Shown here piece after piece: positions 37,627 to 47,610 of a stretch of DNA of 64,000 bases. The translations under genes and the position numbers were made by a program. Source of the stretch: Whalleya microplaca. Its lineage: Eukaryota; Ascomycota; Sordariomycetes; Xylariales; Xylariaceae. The stretch lies in NCBI GenBank assembly GCA_022497155.1, contig MU385715.1, forward strand, positions 744,001-808,000, read 5' to 3'. Positions within the stretch are counted from its first letter, which is position 1; every line of letters starts with the position of its first letter. The notes under the pieces are model-generated. The model worked only from the letters and a program-made list of their open reading frames with translations, was not told the origin of the DNA and did not search any database.

Positions 37627-38883
37627 ATGGGGAAGACTAAGGCCTGGAGACAACGTGCCCTGGAGCAGGCAAAAAATGGCTTCCCACTTCAACCGAGAGG
37701 CGAACAAGTCCAGAATCAGGTCAAACACGAAAAAAGACTCGTAACGGACTGGTCAGCTTATGCAAAATCCGCCAAGATGTTAGGGTTCGATGGCTTCTCA
37801 GGCACGGATGTCGAGAACCGGCCGGCCTGGTCCCAAGATTCAGCAAATAATGCATGTAACCGAAGTGAGCGTGCCGACCGGGTTGGAAAAATGAAGCAAC
37901 GCAAACCTCATGAAGCCTTCGGACAATTTGGACATCCCAGCCCTCAAGACTATCGATTCAAGGACCTTGTTGTAAGTAATCCATCTTATCTTTCCATGTC
38001 CCTCGATTCCTCCTTCGTCCCTTGAATCCCTGATTCGCATCAATCCGGTAGCCATATCCTTAGAACTGTTCTCCGATATACCTACCTAGGTATATCACAA
38101 GACCTCGGACATCCAGTAAACTTACTCTGAATATCGCAGTGGACACGCAAACCTGAACTTGCTACCTCCTCCACAGAAAGAACCCTTGAAGATCTGTATA
38201 GAGATTATCCAGAGAAGCGACTGAAGGGTATACAGCAAAACACGTTAGACCTCACAGCGAATGTAGTACTACAGGTGACTAACGAAGCAGCAATGCAATG
38301 GCTCCAGAAATGGTGTCCTTCCATGGCTTGGCAGAAAATCTTCGACCACATCAGGCCAGACGTTACTACCAATGAGGTGGCTGGAGCTAACCAATTCGTC
38401 GTGCCGAAGGAGGCACTAGATTTAAAAGGCGTCGAGATCACAGTAGCTGAAGTGTTCCGGAAGTGCCACGCAATCGTCGCGGAGCCCCGTCCTGTGCAAT
38501 TGACCAACCTCGTCGAACTAATCGACCATTGCTTCTTTCTTTGTGATATTCTGAAGGATGAGAATCGCAAGTCTCTTTTCGGGACCGTTAAGGATATGGT
38601 TCATTGGCTTCCTGTAGGCTTAGACTGCAAGAAGCTTGACATTCTGCAGAAAGCACGCCATAGGCTTCAGGAGCTCAATTCGATATGCTCGGCTGCGGAA
38701 AAGGACGGCAAACTACGACAGGAGTTGAAAAAGGCCGACCGAGTACGCTTTCGCAGAGAAAGAGAAAACGAGATACTTGAACAAGCGCTCGCCGACTTTG
38801 AGGAGCATAAGGTCGCCTTTAGAGTCGAGTTGCTTAAACAACTAAAGATGCTCTTGGACTCTACGAACGCGAAGGCTTTGTAG
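37627..38883 (+). CDS. unrecognised protein with C-terminal coiled coil
   Basis: Two exons: 37627-37971 and 38140-38883, giving 362 aa. The intron is 168 nt (GTAAGT...TCGCAG) and the junction is in phase. No family is recognised. The N-terminus is basic (MGKTKAWRQRALEQAKNG) and the first 115 residues are polar with several Lys/Arg clusters. The middle (about 130-290) looks globular, with hydrophobic helices (e.g. ELIDHCFFLCDILKDE, FGTVKDMVHWLPVG). The last 70 residues (SAAEKDGKLRQELKKADR onward) are highly charged and helical, probably a coiled coil. There is no signal peptide or transmembrane helix, so it is probably nuclear or cytosolic. It converges on the cyclin-like gene, with stops 737 bp apart. 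Confidence 0.8.
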
Positions 38884-39620
38884 TTGGGTATGGTCTCACT
38901 CAGCTCGCCCAACAACAACGGCCAATACGCCTTACTAGGTTGACTGATTCAGATGAATAGTATGCAGCCTAGTCGCACATCGAAACCCACATCTTCCGAA
39001 ACAGATCCCTAGGAAAAAGGGGGAAGAGAAAAGAGAAAAAGACAAGAAGGAAACCCCCTTCCCCAAAGAAAGCCAAGGTCTAAAACTTCAGGTTTGAACC
39101 ATACCTATTGTTTTGAGTATTAATTTCGCACTGGACTTTTGACATGACCCAATGCTATAGGGCTGGAAACAACTGTTGAAGAGTCTAATGGCGTAGCTGA
39201 AGGACACACGAAGCAAAGATAGACATGCGACACCTAGCTTGTTAGAGTACAAGATAATGGGGTTGTCGGGTTGGGCGCTGACTGCTTCAGTAACAAGACA
39301 ACTCGACGATCCCAATGAGCAACGGAGCTTGTCTATTGCTGGGATGAAGGACAATGCCGAGCCCTAATTCGGGCAAATTGTAATAATGACAGGTAGATAA
39401 TGATAATTCCACGATGACCTTTGCAACAGAACATGAAGAACACTTTTCGGTTTTCTTTGAACCCTGTACTAAATATTATCATACGTTTCCCAAGAATAAT
39501 CCTGAAAGAGCCTCAAGCTTCGAGCTCCCTAGCAACCTAGGCTTTCTAAGATGATAAGGTGAGTGTCCGATATCTTGCTTGAAATTGAGACGCGCGTATT
39601 CAAGCCTTTCTGCTTGGACA
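38884..39620. other. convergent 3' intergenic region
   Basis: Lies between two converging stops. It holds an A/G-rich patch near 39010-39060. I see no gene or structured repeat. Confidence 0.6.
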
Positions 39621-40734
39621 TCATTCCTCCATCTGCTCCGCCCTCGCATCCATCTCGCGCATCATGATCTCTTCCTCATCAACCGCACCACCACCACCAC
39701 CACCACCACCATCAGCACCACTCCCACCATTACCAATCCTTAACCCCCTCTTCCGCATCTCGCCCTCAACAAACGCCCTCGAGATCATACCCCGGCCCAA
39801 CTCCGCATAGTCCTCCCTCTGCTTCCTAGCCCAGCCCTCCAGGCTCCGCATACCCACAACCAGGAACCCCAGCTCCTCGCGCTCGACATCGAAGACCTCC
39901 CACCAGGCGCACTCGGGCAGCCTCGCCGCGCCATCCCCGCCGTCGCGCGCGGCGTTGTACAGCGCGGCGACCGCCAGCGCATTCGGCTGGTGCGTCAGGT
40001 ACAGCAGCTGCGGCGACAGCAGCGCGGCGTTCAGGTAGGCGACGGCGCGGCGGGCGATGGCGTCGCGCGCCGTTGGGGGGCAGGGTTCGAGGGCCTGCAG
40101 GTAGGTGATCGCGAGCGCGTGGGGCAGCGCCACGTGCGTGTCGAAGGAGAGCGCGTGTAGGATCCGCGCCTCGAGCTGCAGGATCCGGCTGTGGAAGGAT
40201 GCGTACGCGGATTCGGTTAGGTAGTACGATGATGCGTCGCTGGGTTGGGGTTTGGATTGGGATTGGGATTGGGATTGGGATTGGGATTGGGATTGGGATT
40301 GGGATTGGGATTGGGATTGGGATTGGGAGGACTTGAACAGTGCGGACTGGGGCGAGAGCAGGTAGGTGTAGACGTTGCAGATATCGCGCGGGGGACACGG
40401 GTGTGCGCTTAGCTTGGCGACGAGGAAGAGGGAAGCGGCGGAGGCGTCCTGGGGTTGGTTGGTTAGCTGGGCCCGGGTCGTTGCGTAAAGGGGAGAGGGA
40501 GAGACTTGCGCTGAATTCATGGGATAGGGGCGACTCGACGAGCCAGTACCGCGCCAGGATGACGTTCGCCTGTGCGGTGACGGACTGCGGGATGCGCAGC
40601 AGGATGCCGGCGGCCTGCGTCAGGCACTGGGTGGTGAAGAAGATGATGTCCTGGAGGTCGGAGGGGAGGGCGCTGAAGGAGGTGCGCTGGTACAGCTGGT
40701 CGACCGTCGCGAGGGCGTTGGTCATGTGCGCCAT
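39621..40734 (-). CDS. cyclin-like protein (cyclin L/Q type)
   Basis: Two exons on the minus strand, 40734-40510 and 40448-39621, giving 350 aa. The 61-nt intron begins with GC rather than GT (GCAAGT donor, GCTAAC branch site, CCCCAG acceptor). Only this splice joins the two frames in phase. The cyclin fold is seen in LTQAAGILLRIPQSVTAQA and ILARYW (helices 1-2), ASAASLFLVAKLS then RDICNVYTYLL (helix 3 onward), and ILQLEARILHALSFD (helix 5). The second repeat has NALAVAALYNAAR and WWEVFDV, which resembles the end of the human cyclin Q box. Such cyclins pair with transcription- or splicing-linked kinases. The partner here is not known. Between helices 3 and 5 sits an (SQ)12 tract. The C-terminus has a Gly run (G8 or so) and an acidic end. 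Confidence 0.75.
40254..40325. repeat. 12-copy GGATTG hexanucleotide array inside the cyclin-like gene
   Basis: Twelve perfect 6-bp units. On the coding (minus) strand they read as alternating Ser-Gln dipeptides. Being a multiple of three, gain or loss of units would not shift the frame. Confidence 0.95.
40449..40509 (-). other. GC-AG intron of the cyclin-like gene
   Basis: The donor AGC/GCAAGT is close to the consensus for GC-type donors, a GCTAAC branch sequence lies about 18 nt before the acceptor, and the splice is phase 0. No GT donor in the neighbourhood gives the required phase. Confidence 0.75.
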
Positions 40735-42452
40735 TGTCGGTTTCTATGCGCGGGTAGCTTGGTTATGTACATGTGCTGGAGTTTCAATCTCATAGGTGGT
40801 TGACTTTTCGGGACGTCATGCGAGGCTGCATAGGCACGGAGCTTAATTTGAAGGCTGAACCCGTAGATAAGATAGCAAGGTTCAGGGCTCATTTGTGGAA
40901 ACAGAGCTATGTAAGTCAGTAAGCTACATAAGCTACATAAGCACCCAATCTCGACTTCAAATCATTCTCAGTACACACCATCCTCTACCTGAATGCTCGT
41001 GTTTTCCCAAAAAGGAGCGATGCATAGAGCTTCGGTCGTTCTCAAAATAGTAATCAAATAACCCTACCTACTAGCATATTGGTTCAGAGCTACGATGGTC
41101 TGGGATATCTCTCCAACCTACCTAACCTAGTGACTTTGGCACGAAGTCTCTTTTGTCGCGACAAGTGTCACTGTACTGTACAAAGCTTCAAGGTCAAGGA
41201 TATTCGGTGGGTATTACTACAAATTGCGTTGCATCTTGGCAATATCTACCAGGTCCGTGGATGTCTGCGATTCGTAGATTCGCTGCAGTTCGCCTCTCGA
41301 TAAATACCTAGTCTGCTGTGGGAGCGGAATAATGCCGGTACCCTTCCATTGGGATTGCTGATCGTCGTCAGAAAGCTACCCATAGCTTCTGCGAATATTG
41401 CAACGCGGCTCAACTACCACTTTGGGGTGTCTCTCGATCGAGCGCAGGGTGCCATGCATATGTATTTGCCTCTCCCACTCTGAGTTGCATACCTCATGTA
41501 GGTGGTGTATGCTGCTCTCGATTCGTCATCCGGGACGGGTTTTAATTTCAGCCTTCAGACGCGGCCGCTCTGAAACATACGATAAGTGCCATTGATGAGC
41601 CCCCCAGCTTCATGCCTGCTTGCGTACGCATGGATCCCTGCTAGAGGCTTCGCGAATCCCCGGCTCCCCAGATTGATTCGGACCGCGGCTCCGAAGCCGA
41701 AGAGACCATGCAGCAAGCATCGGCTTGGGTTCCGCCGCCAATAATCCCGGGCCGCTTTCTGTTACCACAACGCACGATCTGCAGTGCAGTGCAGGTCTTA
41801 CCCCGGATTCTCCACTGATTCCCTGTAAGGCTGTTTAACGACCTTGCTCGGATCCCAGCAGCTAGTGATATCATCTGAGTGGATAGTAGTGAAGAGCCGA
41901 TATCGCAAGAATGCCCCGAATGGGGATGGAAAGCGACAAGATCTGAGATCAATTTTACAGGATAATGGACTAACGAAAATAAGAACATCTGGCGATGGGG
42001 TGATGGTGTTTCACCAACCAGTCACGATCAGCTAACACCGTAGGTAGTCCTTGGAATTCCCAAAGGAGAACGCATTTCGTAGAGCTTTGGCGGGTAAGAT
42101 TGGGACGAAGATGCCAATGCCTTGTCCAACAAGGCTCTGTTGGAGCGAACAGCGCAATCCAGGACCTTCTGTGTAAGTGACGAAAATGCCAGGCAAATAC
42201 TCGACACAAAGACATTGATAATATAGAAACCAGACAAGGACTTTCAAGACAACAATAGCCCCTACTAGAAGAATCAGTTGTAAGGGCACTTTGTCAATAA
42301 AGCTCCTTGTCTTCAGACAATGCCCCTTTTCAAGGGCGCAATACATAAATCCCGTGCCAGCGGTAAGGGGGCGGGCGCGTTGCAAACCGTACGTGATATA
42401 GTACCCAAAACCAGAACCCCCCCCCCCCAACCCAAAAAACGAAATCATCAAC
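40735..42452. other. intergenic region
   Basis: Divergent region between the cyclin-like gene and the gene at 42453. Short open frames on both strands show no protein-like sequence. A C run (about 12 nt) lies at about 42418-42428, directly upstream of the ATG at 42453. Confidence 0.5.
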
Positions 42453-43415
42453 ATGTGCAAAGGCACCCAAACCCAAATGTCCTGCGGCCACATCCTAACG
42501 CACTGGACCTCGCGCTGCCCCCGGGCGTGCGCTCAGCCCTCCGAGGGCCCGCCTCAACCCTCCTACCTCCCCGACACCTGCGCGGCCTGCGACCCGGGCT
42601 TCCGCACGCGCGCGGTCACGCAGCCGTACCGGTCCCGCCGCGACGAGCTGCTGGACCAGCTGTGGGGCGGCGCGTCCGGGGACGCGCGGCGCGCCGACGT
42701 CGCGCGCGACGTCGAGCGCTTCGAGCGCTTGCACCGGAGCTCCAGCCGCGCCATCGGCGAGGCGCAGGCGCTCGCCTTCGCCTCCGCGCTCGACGTCGAG
42801 TTCCCTACCACAAACTCCGAGCAGCCGCGTGGAACCTGCCGCTGGATCGCCGGCAAGTGCGTGTGGACGGACGAGGACGAGGACGACCCTGCCGCTGTGA
42901 TGAGCAGGAAGTACGGGATCCCACGCCGCCACGTGCGGTACGCCGGTAAGGAGGAGGAGAAGATGGAGGCGGAGCCGCCGGCGGTCACGGGGCCGCCGCG
43001 CCTGAGGCAGAGCCGGAAGAAGTACCGGGACCCGTTCGCGGATGTGGTCGAGGTGGAACACGCGGTGGTCGAGGGGCCGCCGCGTCTCTACGTCAAGAAG
43101 GCCTATTCGGGGCCCCGAGACGAGGTCGTCGTCAGGGAGGCTCCGCCTCCGCCTACGCCCGCGCCGACGCCGGTGCCTGCGCAGGTGAGTCGTCTGCGGC
43201 GAGCGAAGAAGTTGCCGCACGGGCTTAGCACTGATACTAATTCCAGCGATGCCGGTCTAGAATCGGACATAGTGACCCGGAAGCCGGATAGTGTAGAGCG
43301 GGGTGATGATGGTGACTACGATAGTGACCGTACCATACGTCCCTCTACTCGAAACAACAAGAGGCACGAGTCTTCTGCGACGAATGACATATGGATGCAG
43401 ATGTACGACCAGTAA
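42453..43415 (+). CDS. unrecognised Cys-rich N-terminal protein, possible alternative intron
   Basis: Unspliced frame of 320 aa from an ATG at 42453. The first 55 residues contain a Cys/His pattern (MCKG, SCGH, RCPRAC, CAACD) typical of many short fungal proteins beginning MC with a CGH motif and possibly metal-binding. The rest is charged and low-complexity, with a Pro-rich stretch (PPPPTPAPTPVPAQ) near residue 235. An intron-like segment at 43185-43246 (GTGAGT donor, TACTAAT branch site, CCAG acceptor, 62 nt) lies inside. If it is removed, the protein would end at 43291 after 258 aa. No function is assigned. The gene is unusually GC-rich and converges on the gene at 43607-45244, with stops under 200 bp apart. 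Confidence 0.7.
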   Translation: MCKGTQTQMSCGHILTHWTSRCPRACAQPSEGPPQPSYLPDTCAACDPGFRTRAVTQPYRSRRDELLDQLWGGASGDARRADVARDVERFERLHRSSSRAIGEAQALAFASALDVEFPTTNSEQPRGTCRWIAGKCVWTDEDEDDPAAVMSRKYGIPRRHVRYAGKEEEKMEAEPPAVTGPPRLRQSRKKYRDPFADVVEVEHAVVEGPPRLYVKKAYSGPRDEVVVREAPPPPTPAPTPVPAQVSRLRRAKKLPHGLSTDTNSSDAGLESDIVTRKPDSVERGDDGDYDSDRTIRPSTRNNKRHESSATNDIWMQMYDQ

Positions 43416-43606
43416 GACGTCAAAGGTAAGCGTTCCGCTGTCTGAGTGGAGTACCGCGTTCCGTAGCTATGCAAATTTAGAATACACAAAATAAATCCCC
43501 CCATCCACCCCTTTCGATCTCTAAAACCAGTAAACCAGATTTTCTATTGTTTAGATATTCAATGTGACATGTTTCCTCCTTTGTTCTAATCTGTAACCTA
43601 TTTCCA

Positions 43607-45244
43607 TCAAAGACTAAACCCCTCCGGGAATTCCACTTGGCCCATATGGTGCGCGACATCCAAGGGCCTTACATTGGTCTCTCCTTTGTCACCAGCTGCG
43701 CCCTGCCCACCCCTAGCCTCTTGGATGTCCTTCTTTGCCTTGTTGTACTCTTTGACGCGCGTGGTGGCCAGCCTCCCCGCCCGGCGTCTGTCGGTGGGAC
43801 AGCGCAGGAGCGGGACCTGGATGATGGCCGCGAAGACGTCGAAGACCTTATCCACGGGCACATTGTGGCGCTTGGCGACGTCCTCGAAGGGGAACTTCTC
43901 CTGGCATGTCTCGGCGACGTCGACGACTAGGTTCGGTGAGTGCTTCCGGTAGGTAGGCTGGATCAGAGACGCGGGCGGTTTTACCGGCTCTGATTTCGCC
44001 GGACTTGATGTGGCGGGGGATTTGGCAGTGCTAGTTGCCGGTGTCGCGGGGGGTTGAGGCTGGTCGCCAGAGTTGCTCGAGGTTGGCTGAGAGGTTGCCT
44101 GGGTGTTCTGCTGCGGGCTTATGTGCTGCGCTGGACCGGGCATGTGAGGCGGCATGGAACCAAAGCCGTTGCCGTTGACTGGCATCATGATCGGCGCGAA
44201 GCCTGGGCCGAAAGGGTGCATGCCATTGTGGGCCATAGCCATCATCTGAGGATGAAGATGCTGTCCGTATGGTTGGTGACATGGTACTTGAGGAGGCATC
44301 ATGTGATGCGGAACACCGTGATGCATCATGGGGACTCCTTGAGCATTGGCGAGATTTGCCTGTTGCCGTAGCTTAGCACATATCTGACAGGGCTGTTTCA
44401 TCACATTTGACCGAGGGGCATTATGAGGATTGTTCTCGGCGGGTGCAGGACTCTTCCATGCTGAATCAGGGGCTCGGGGTGTCTCTCCTTTTGGCAGCGG
44501 TGGCGGCGGCATAGCCATGCCCTTTGAGTCCGCATCCTTTGGCGGCTTGGTTATCACTGAAGATGAAGAGCTTGCCTGCTCGACCGGCATGTTGAGCACA
44601 TGGAGTTGGTTATTGACTGAACACGGATTCAGCGAGTTTTGTGTAGATGCCCCTGTCTCAGTTGTATTTTCGTTCGTTGTGGTATAGGTTACAGGCTGGT
44701 GGGTTGCCCCATGGAACCCAAACATTTCAGGCCCGTTTTGGATGCCATGAAGGTCCAGCATGGCTGGCGAGATCGTCTGCGGTAATTGTTTAGGTGAAAG
44801 CTCTGGGGGACTGGGAGGCCTTGGCCTTCGGAAGGGCTGGTCAAGAACAAATCTCTCCAGTACAGGAAGCGATACGCCTCTCAAGGCACATGTGAGTTCC
44901 ATGGCATGGATGTCCGAGGGCAGTCCAACCATCCCTGTGCTCACTCGTCTGTCGACTTCTTTGGCATCATTGCTAGTTGGTGCGGAGACTGGTGGTATAG
45001 GAGCTTGTGACATAACAGGAAAAGCCTGTTGTTGAGGCATAGGCTTTGGGGCCTCATTGCTGATCTTACGCCTCTTGACAGGCTTTGACGATATGAACTG
45101 AATATCATCATCTGACCTCTTTGAAGGGGTGACTACAGGATTTGGAAACGGTGTAGGTAGGGAACGTTTGATGATAGGCTCTTGAATAGTAGGAAGCTGT
45201 GCTCCAACCTGGGTCTGTGGACGAGGGCTTGTAGCCATTGCCAT
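43607..45244 (-). CDS. unrecognised Pro/Gln/Met/His-rich protein
   Basis: Single exon of 545 aa starting at ATG 45244; a second ATG follows two codons later. The N-terminus is Pro-rich with a likely nuclear localisation signal (KPVKRRKISNE, about residues 55-66). A conserved-looking block follows near 115-150 (DIHAMELTCALRGVSLPVLE). The middle contains CQICAKLRQQ, then a Met/His/Pro-rich stretch of about 70 residues (e.g. MMHHGVPHHMMPP). The C-terminus has a folded-looking helical domain (about 455-515: FPFEDVAKRHNVPVDKVFDV, then RCPTDRRRAGRLATTRVKEY), which could be a helix-turn-helix-like module. Together these suggest a nuclear regulatory protein, but that is inference; no family is recognised. 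It is divergent from CSN6. Confidence 0.75.
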   Translation of the reverse strand: MAMATSPRPQTQVGAQLPTIQEPIIKRSLPTPFPNPVVTPSKRSDDDIQFISSKPVKRRKISNEAPKPMPQQQAFPVMSQAPIPPVSAPTSNDAKEVDRRVSTGMVGLPSDIHAMELTCALRGVSLPVLERFVLDQPFRRPRPPSPPELSPKQLPQTISPAMLDLHGIQNGPEMFGFHGATHQPVTYTTTNENTTETGASTQNSLNPCSVNNQLHVLNMPVEQASSSSSVITKPPKDADSKGMAMPPPPLPKGETPRAPDSAWKSPAPAENNPHNAPRSNVMKQPCQICAKLRQQANLANAQGVPMMHHGVPHHMMPPQVPCHQPYGQHLHPQMMAMAHNGMHPFGPGFAPIMMPVNGNGFGSMPPHMPGPAQHISPQQNTQATSQPTSSNSGDQPQPPATPATSTAKSPATSSPAKSEPVKPPASLIQPTYRKHSPNLVVDVAETCQEKFPFEDVAKRHNVPVDKVFDVFAAIIQVPLLRCPTDRRRAGRLATTRVKEYNKAKKDIQEARGGQGAAGDKGETNVRPLDVAHHMGQVEFPEGFSL

Positions 45245-46323
45245 CACTTGGATATACTTGCAGACACAGAAGAACTATCCAGCACGACAAGAATATTCGT
45301 ATACTGATAGCAACTTGAAGAGCTGAAGTTAATGAGATAATTTTCGGGAGGCAGGCCCCTTGAGTATTTGTATAGACTGAGAGTCACCAACTAAGAATGA
45401 TCAAGAGCTTATAGTGACTAAGACATAAAATACGATGAAAGTCTCAAAGACACAGAAGAGATGAACTACATAGAATCACGGCATGTCTTTGAAAAAGATA
45501 CACCGGCTTCATGTAGTCTAAATAGGAGAGCAATGGGGTAAGCATTTCTATGCTCTCGCCGAAGCATTGATAGCTGAAGATAATGTGGACAAGGGAATCT
45601 TAATGCACTTGCACAAGCATTCACCCATCATGTTATCTGAAAAGAACCCTACGTGTATGTGTCCTGGTGATTTAAACAGGGCTAGAAGTGCTTCCACATG
45701 ATCTTGTGCTTTCAGATGATAGCATAGCTTGTGTGTCTGGTATTTCAGTATATTCGAGAAAGAGTAACGAGACGTAGGATTACCTAGATAGTAGTAACAA
45801 CTGAGAAGTTCCGGTTGGTTCTTCAAGGTTCACTGTTCATAGGTAAAAGCAAATACAAGAAAAGACTAGTGGCGAATCAGATGTTGACTTCGTTTCCCGG
45901 CTGCATAGACTTACTTGGAGACATGGATACATTGTGCAGGCCTGAGATCAACTATCCATGATGTAAGTTGTACAATTGGGACTCTAGAAAGATGATAGCT
46001 GCAGGTGAGCTTATTAGCACATCGGGAGGTTCTGTGCCTGAAATGTGGGTACTTACCTAGATTGAGATGAGGGTGCCGATACGTACCTTTTTATAGACAA
46101 GCCACAACGGAACCCCGCACCGCCTCAGAGGGGCTATTCTCCACCATTATTACATATCTCCAATACCTGCCTGGATACCTACTTACTGCTTACCTACAGG
46201 TACTCCAAGCTACAGCTGCAGCCTTGTGCCATCCCACCAACAAACACTCATATTAAGCAGCTTAGCAACTTTCTTCGTCCTCTTCACTGCCTCCCACTCT
46301 TCTTTCCCCCAACCACCAGCAAA
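45245..46323. other. divergent promoter region before CSN6
   Basis: 1.08 kb between the ATGs of the minus-strand gene at 45244 and CSN6. No gene is seen. The last 200 bp before CSN6 are C/T-rich, as expected for a fungal leader. Confidence 0.5.
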
Positions 46324-47610
46324 ATGGAGTCGGCAGGCCGGAATCCGTTGCTTTCTTCACAGAAATCTTCCGACTCCGGAGTACAGGCTGTTCTCCACCC
46401 TCTGGTCCTTCTTACCATATCCGATTACATCACGCGGCACACGCTGAGAGCGCAACAAGGCCCCATTGTCGGTGCTTTGATAGGACAGCAGAATGGACGG
46501 GAGATTACCATTGAGCATGCCTTTGAGTGTGCTACTGAGGCCAAAGATGGTGATGTTGTACTCCAGGCTAACTGGTTTTCACAACGTCTGGACCAGAGTG
46601 GGTTTATTCCTTTGCCTCCGTTTGGACTATACCTTGCTGATAATGAATCCTTAGTGAGAACCATACACAAATCCCCACAGCTCGATCTCGTTGGATGGTA
46701 TACAGTCCTGCCCAAGAGCGGCCCCACACCAGCCATCCTTCCCATTCACAACTGGATCCTCTCAGAGCACAATGAATCCTCACTCCTCCTTGCCTTCCAC
46801 CCCGAAGAGGCAGTTCAGCACTCGGTAGGCAGCAAGCTGCCCTTGACAATCTACGAGTCGAACTATGAGGCGGATGAACCGAAGGCCGACCAGGGCGAGG
46901 ATAAGGAGATGCGCGATGGAGAGCCGCCCCTCAAGTTGAAGTTCAGAGAGCTGCCCTATTCGGTTGAGACGGGCGAGGCCGAGATGATCAGTATGGATTT
47001 CGTCGCACGAGGAGCAGGAAACGCAACTCTAGTCGAGCCACGGGAGCAAAAAACGGCAGCTGAACCTACTGCTGATGCTGATTCTAAGGGAAAGCGGCGC
47101 GCAGAGGCAGCTAAGAGCAAAGACAAGGAACAGGAACCCGAAGAACACATCTTATCAAGTGAGGATGAAGAGTTGATTGCAGCACTCACTGCCAAGGCGA
47201 ACGCCATCAAGATGCTTCAATCCCGCATCAATCTCCTCACAACCTATCTCGAACGACTTCCTCCCTCCTTCCTATCAACGAACAATGCAACGGCTGCTGT
47301 TCCTGAAGGTCAATACACTACTCCATCGCACCCGATCCTCAGATCTATCCAGGCGCTTGTCAACCGACTGTCCCTGTTGGTACCATCGGATACTCAAGCC
47401 TATGAACTGGAGATGCAGAGCGAGGCCAACGATGTGCACCTGATGGAGCTCTTAAACGACGTGATGCAAAGCGTTACTGAGGCCCGAGGTGTCGGCAGGA
47501 AGTTTGGTATTGTGGAGAGTGCGAAAAGCCAAAACAAGAAGCTGCTAGAGAATCCGGCAGGTCTAGGATCCGGCTTCAACTTCTCCGGTGCTGGGGATCT
47601 CACGATCTAG
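46324..47610 (+). CDS. CSN6: COP9 signalosome complex subunit 6 (MPN-domain protein)
   Basis: Single exon of 428 aa. Residues about 20-170 form an MPN domain: VLHPLVLLTISDYITRH, GALIGQQNGREITIEHAFE, then DLVGWYTV and LPIHNWIL. The metal-binding JAMM residues (HxH and downstream D) are absent, as expected for the non-catalytic MPN- subunit CSN6. This separates it from CSN5 and from the proteasome subunit Rpn11. The central linker is acidic and Lys-rich (about 185-280). The C-terminal helical part (AKANAIKMLQSRINLLTTYL, then HLMELLNDVMQSV) matches the region that joins the CSN helical bundle. The COP9 signalosome removes Nedd8 from cullins. The gene ends in GDLTI-stop, and a diverged copy of its last 17 codons follows 31 nt later. 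Confidence 0.9.
   Translation: MESAGRNPLLSSQKSSDSGVQAVLHPLVLLTISDYITRHTLRAQQGPIVGALIGQQNGREITIEHAFECATEAKDGDVVLQANWFSQRLDQSGFIPLPPFGLYLADNESLVRTIHKSPQLDLVGWYTVLPKSGPTPAILPIHNWILSEHNESSLLLAFHPEEAVQHSVGSKLPLTIYESNYEADEPKADQGEDKEMRDGEPPLKLKFRELPYSVETGEAEMISMDFVARGAGNATLVEPREQKTAAEPTADADSKGKRRAEAAKSKDKEQEPEEHILSSEDEELIAALTAKANAIKMLQSRINLLTTYLERLPPSFLSTNNATAAVPEGQYTTPSHPILRSIQALVNRLSLLVPSDTQAYELEMQSEANDVHLMELLNDVMQSVTEARGVGRKFGIVESAKSQNKKLLENPAGLGSGFNFSGAGDLTI

Noticed and set aside
40254..40325. Telomere-like repeat
   Set aside because: The unit is GGATTG (TTGGGA in another phase), not the fungal telomere unit TTAGGG, and it lies in frame within a coding exon.
42495..43220. 241-codon minus-strand frame
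   Set aside because: Antisense to the GC-rich gene at 42453. Its Arg/Leu-rich sequence is typical of a shadow frame, and the plus frame has the Cys/His motifs.
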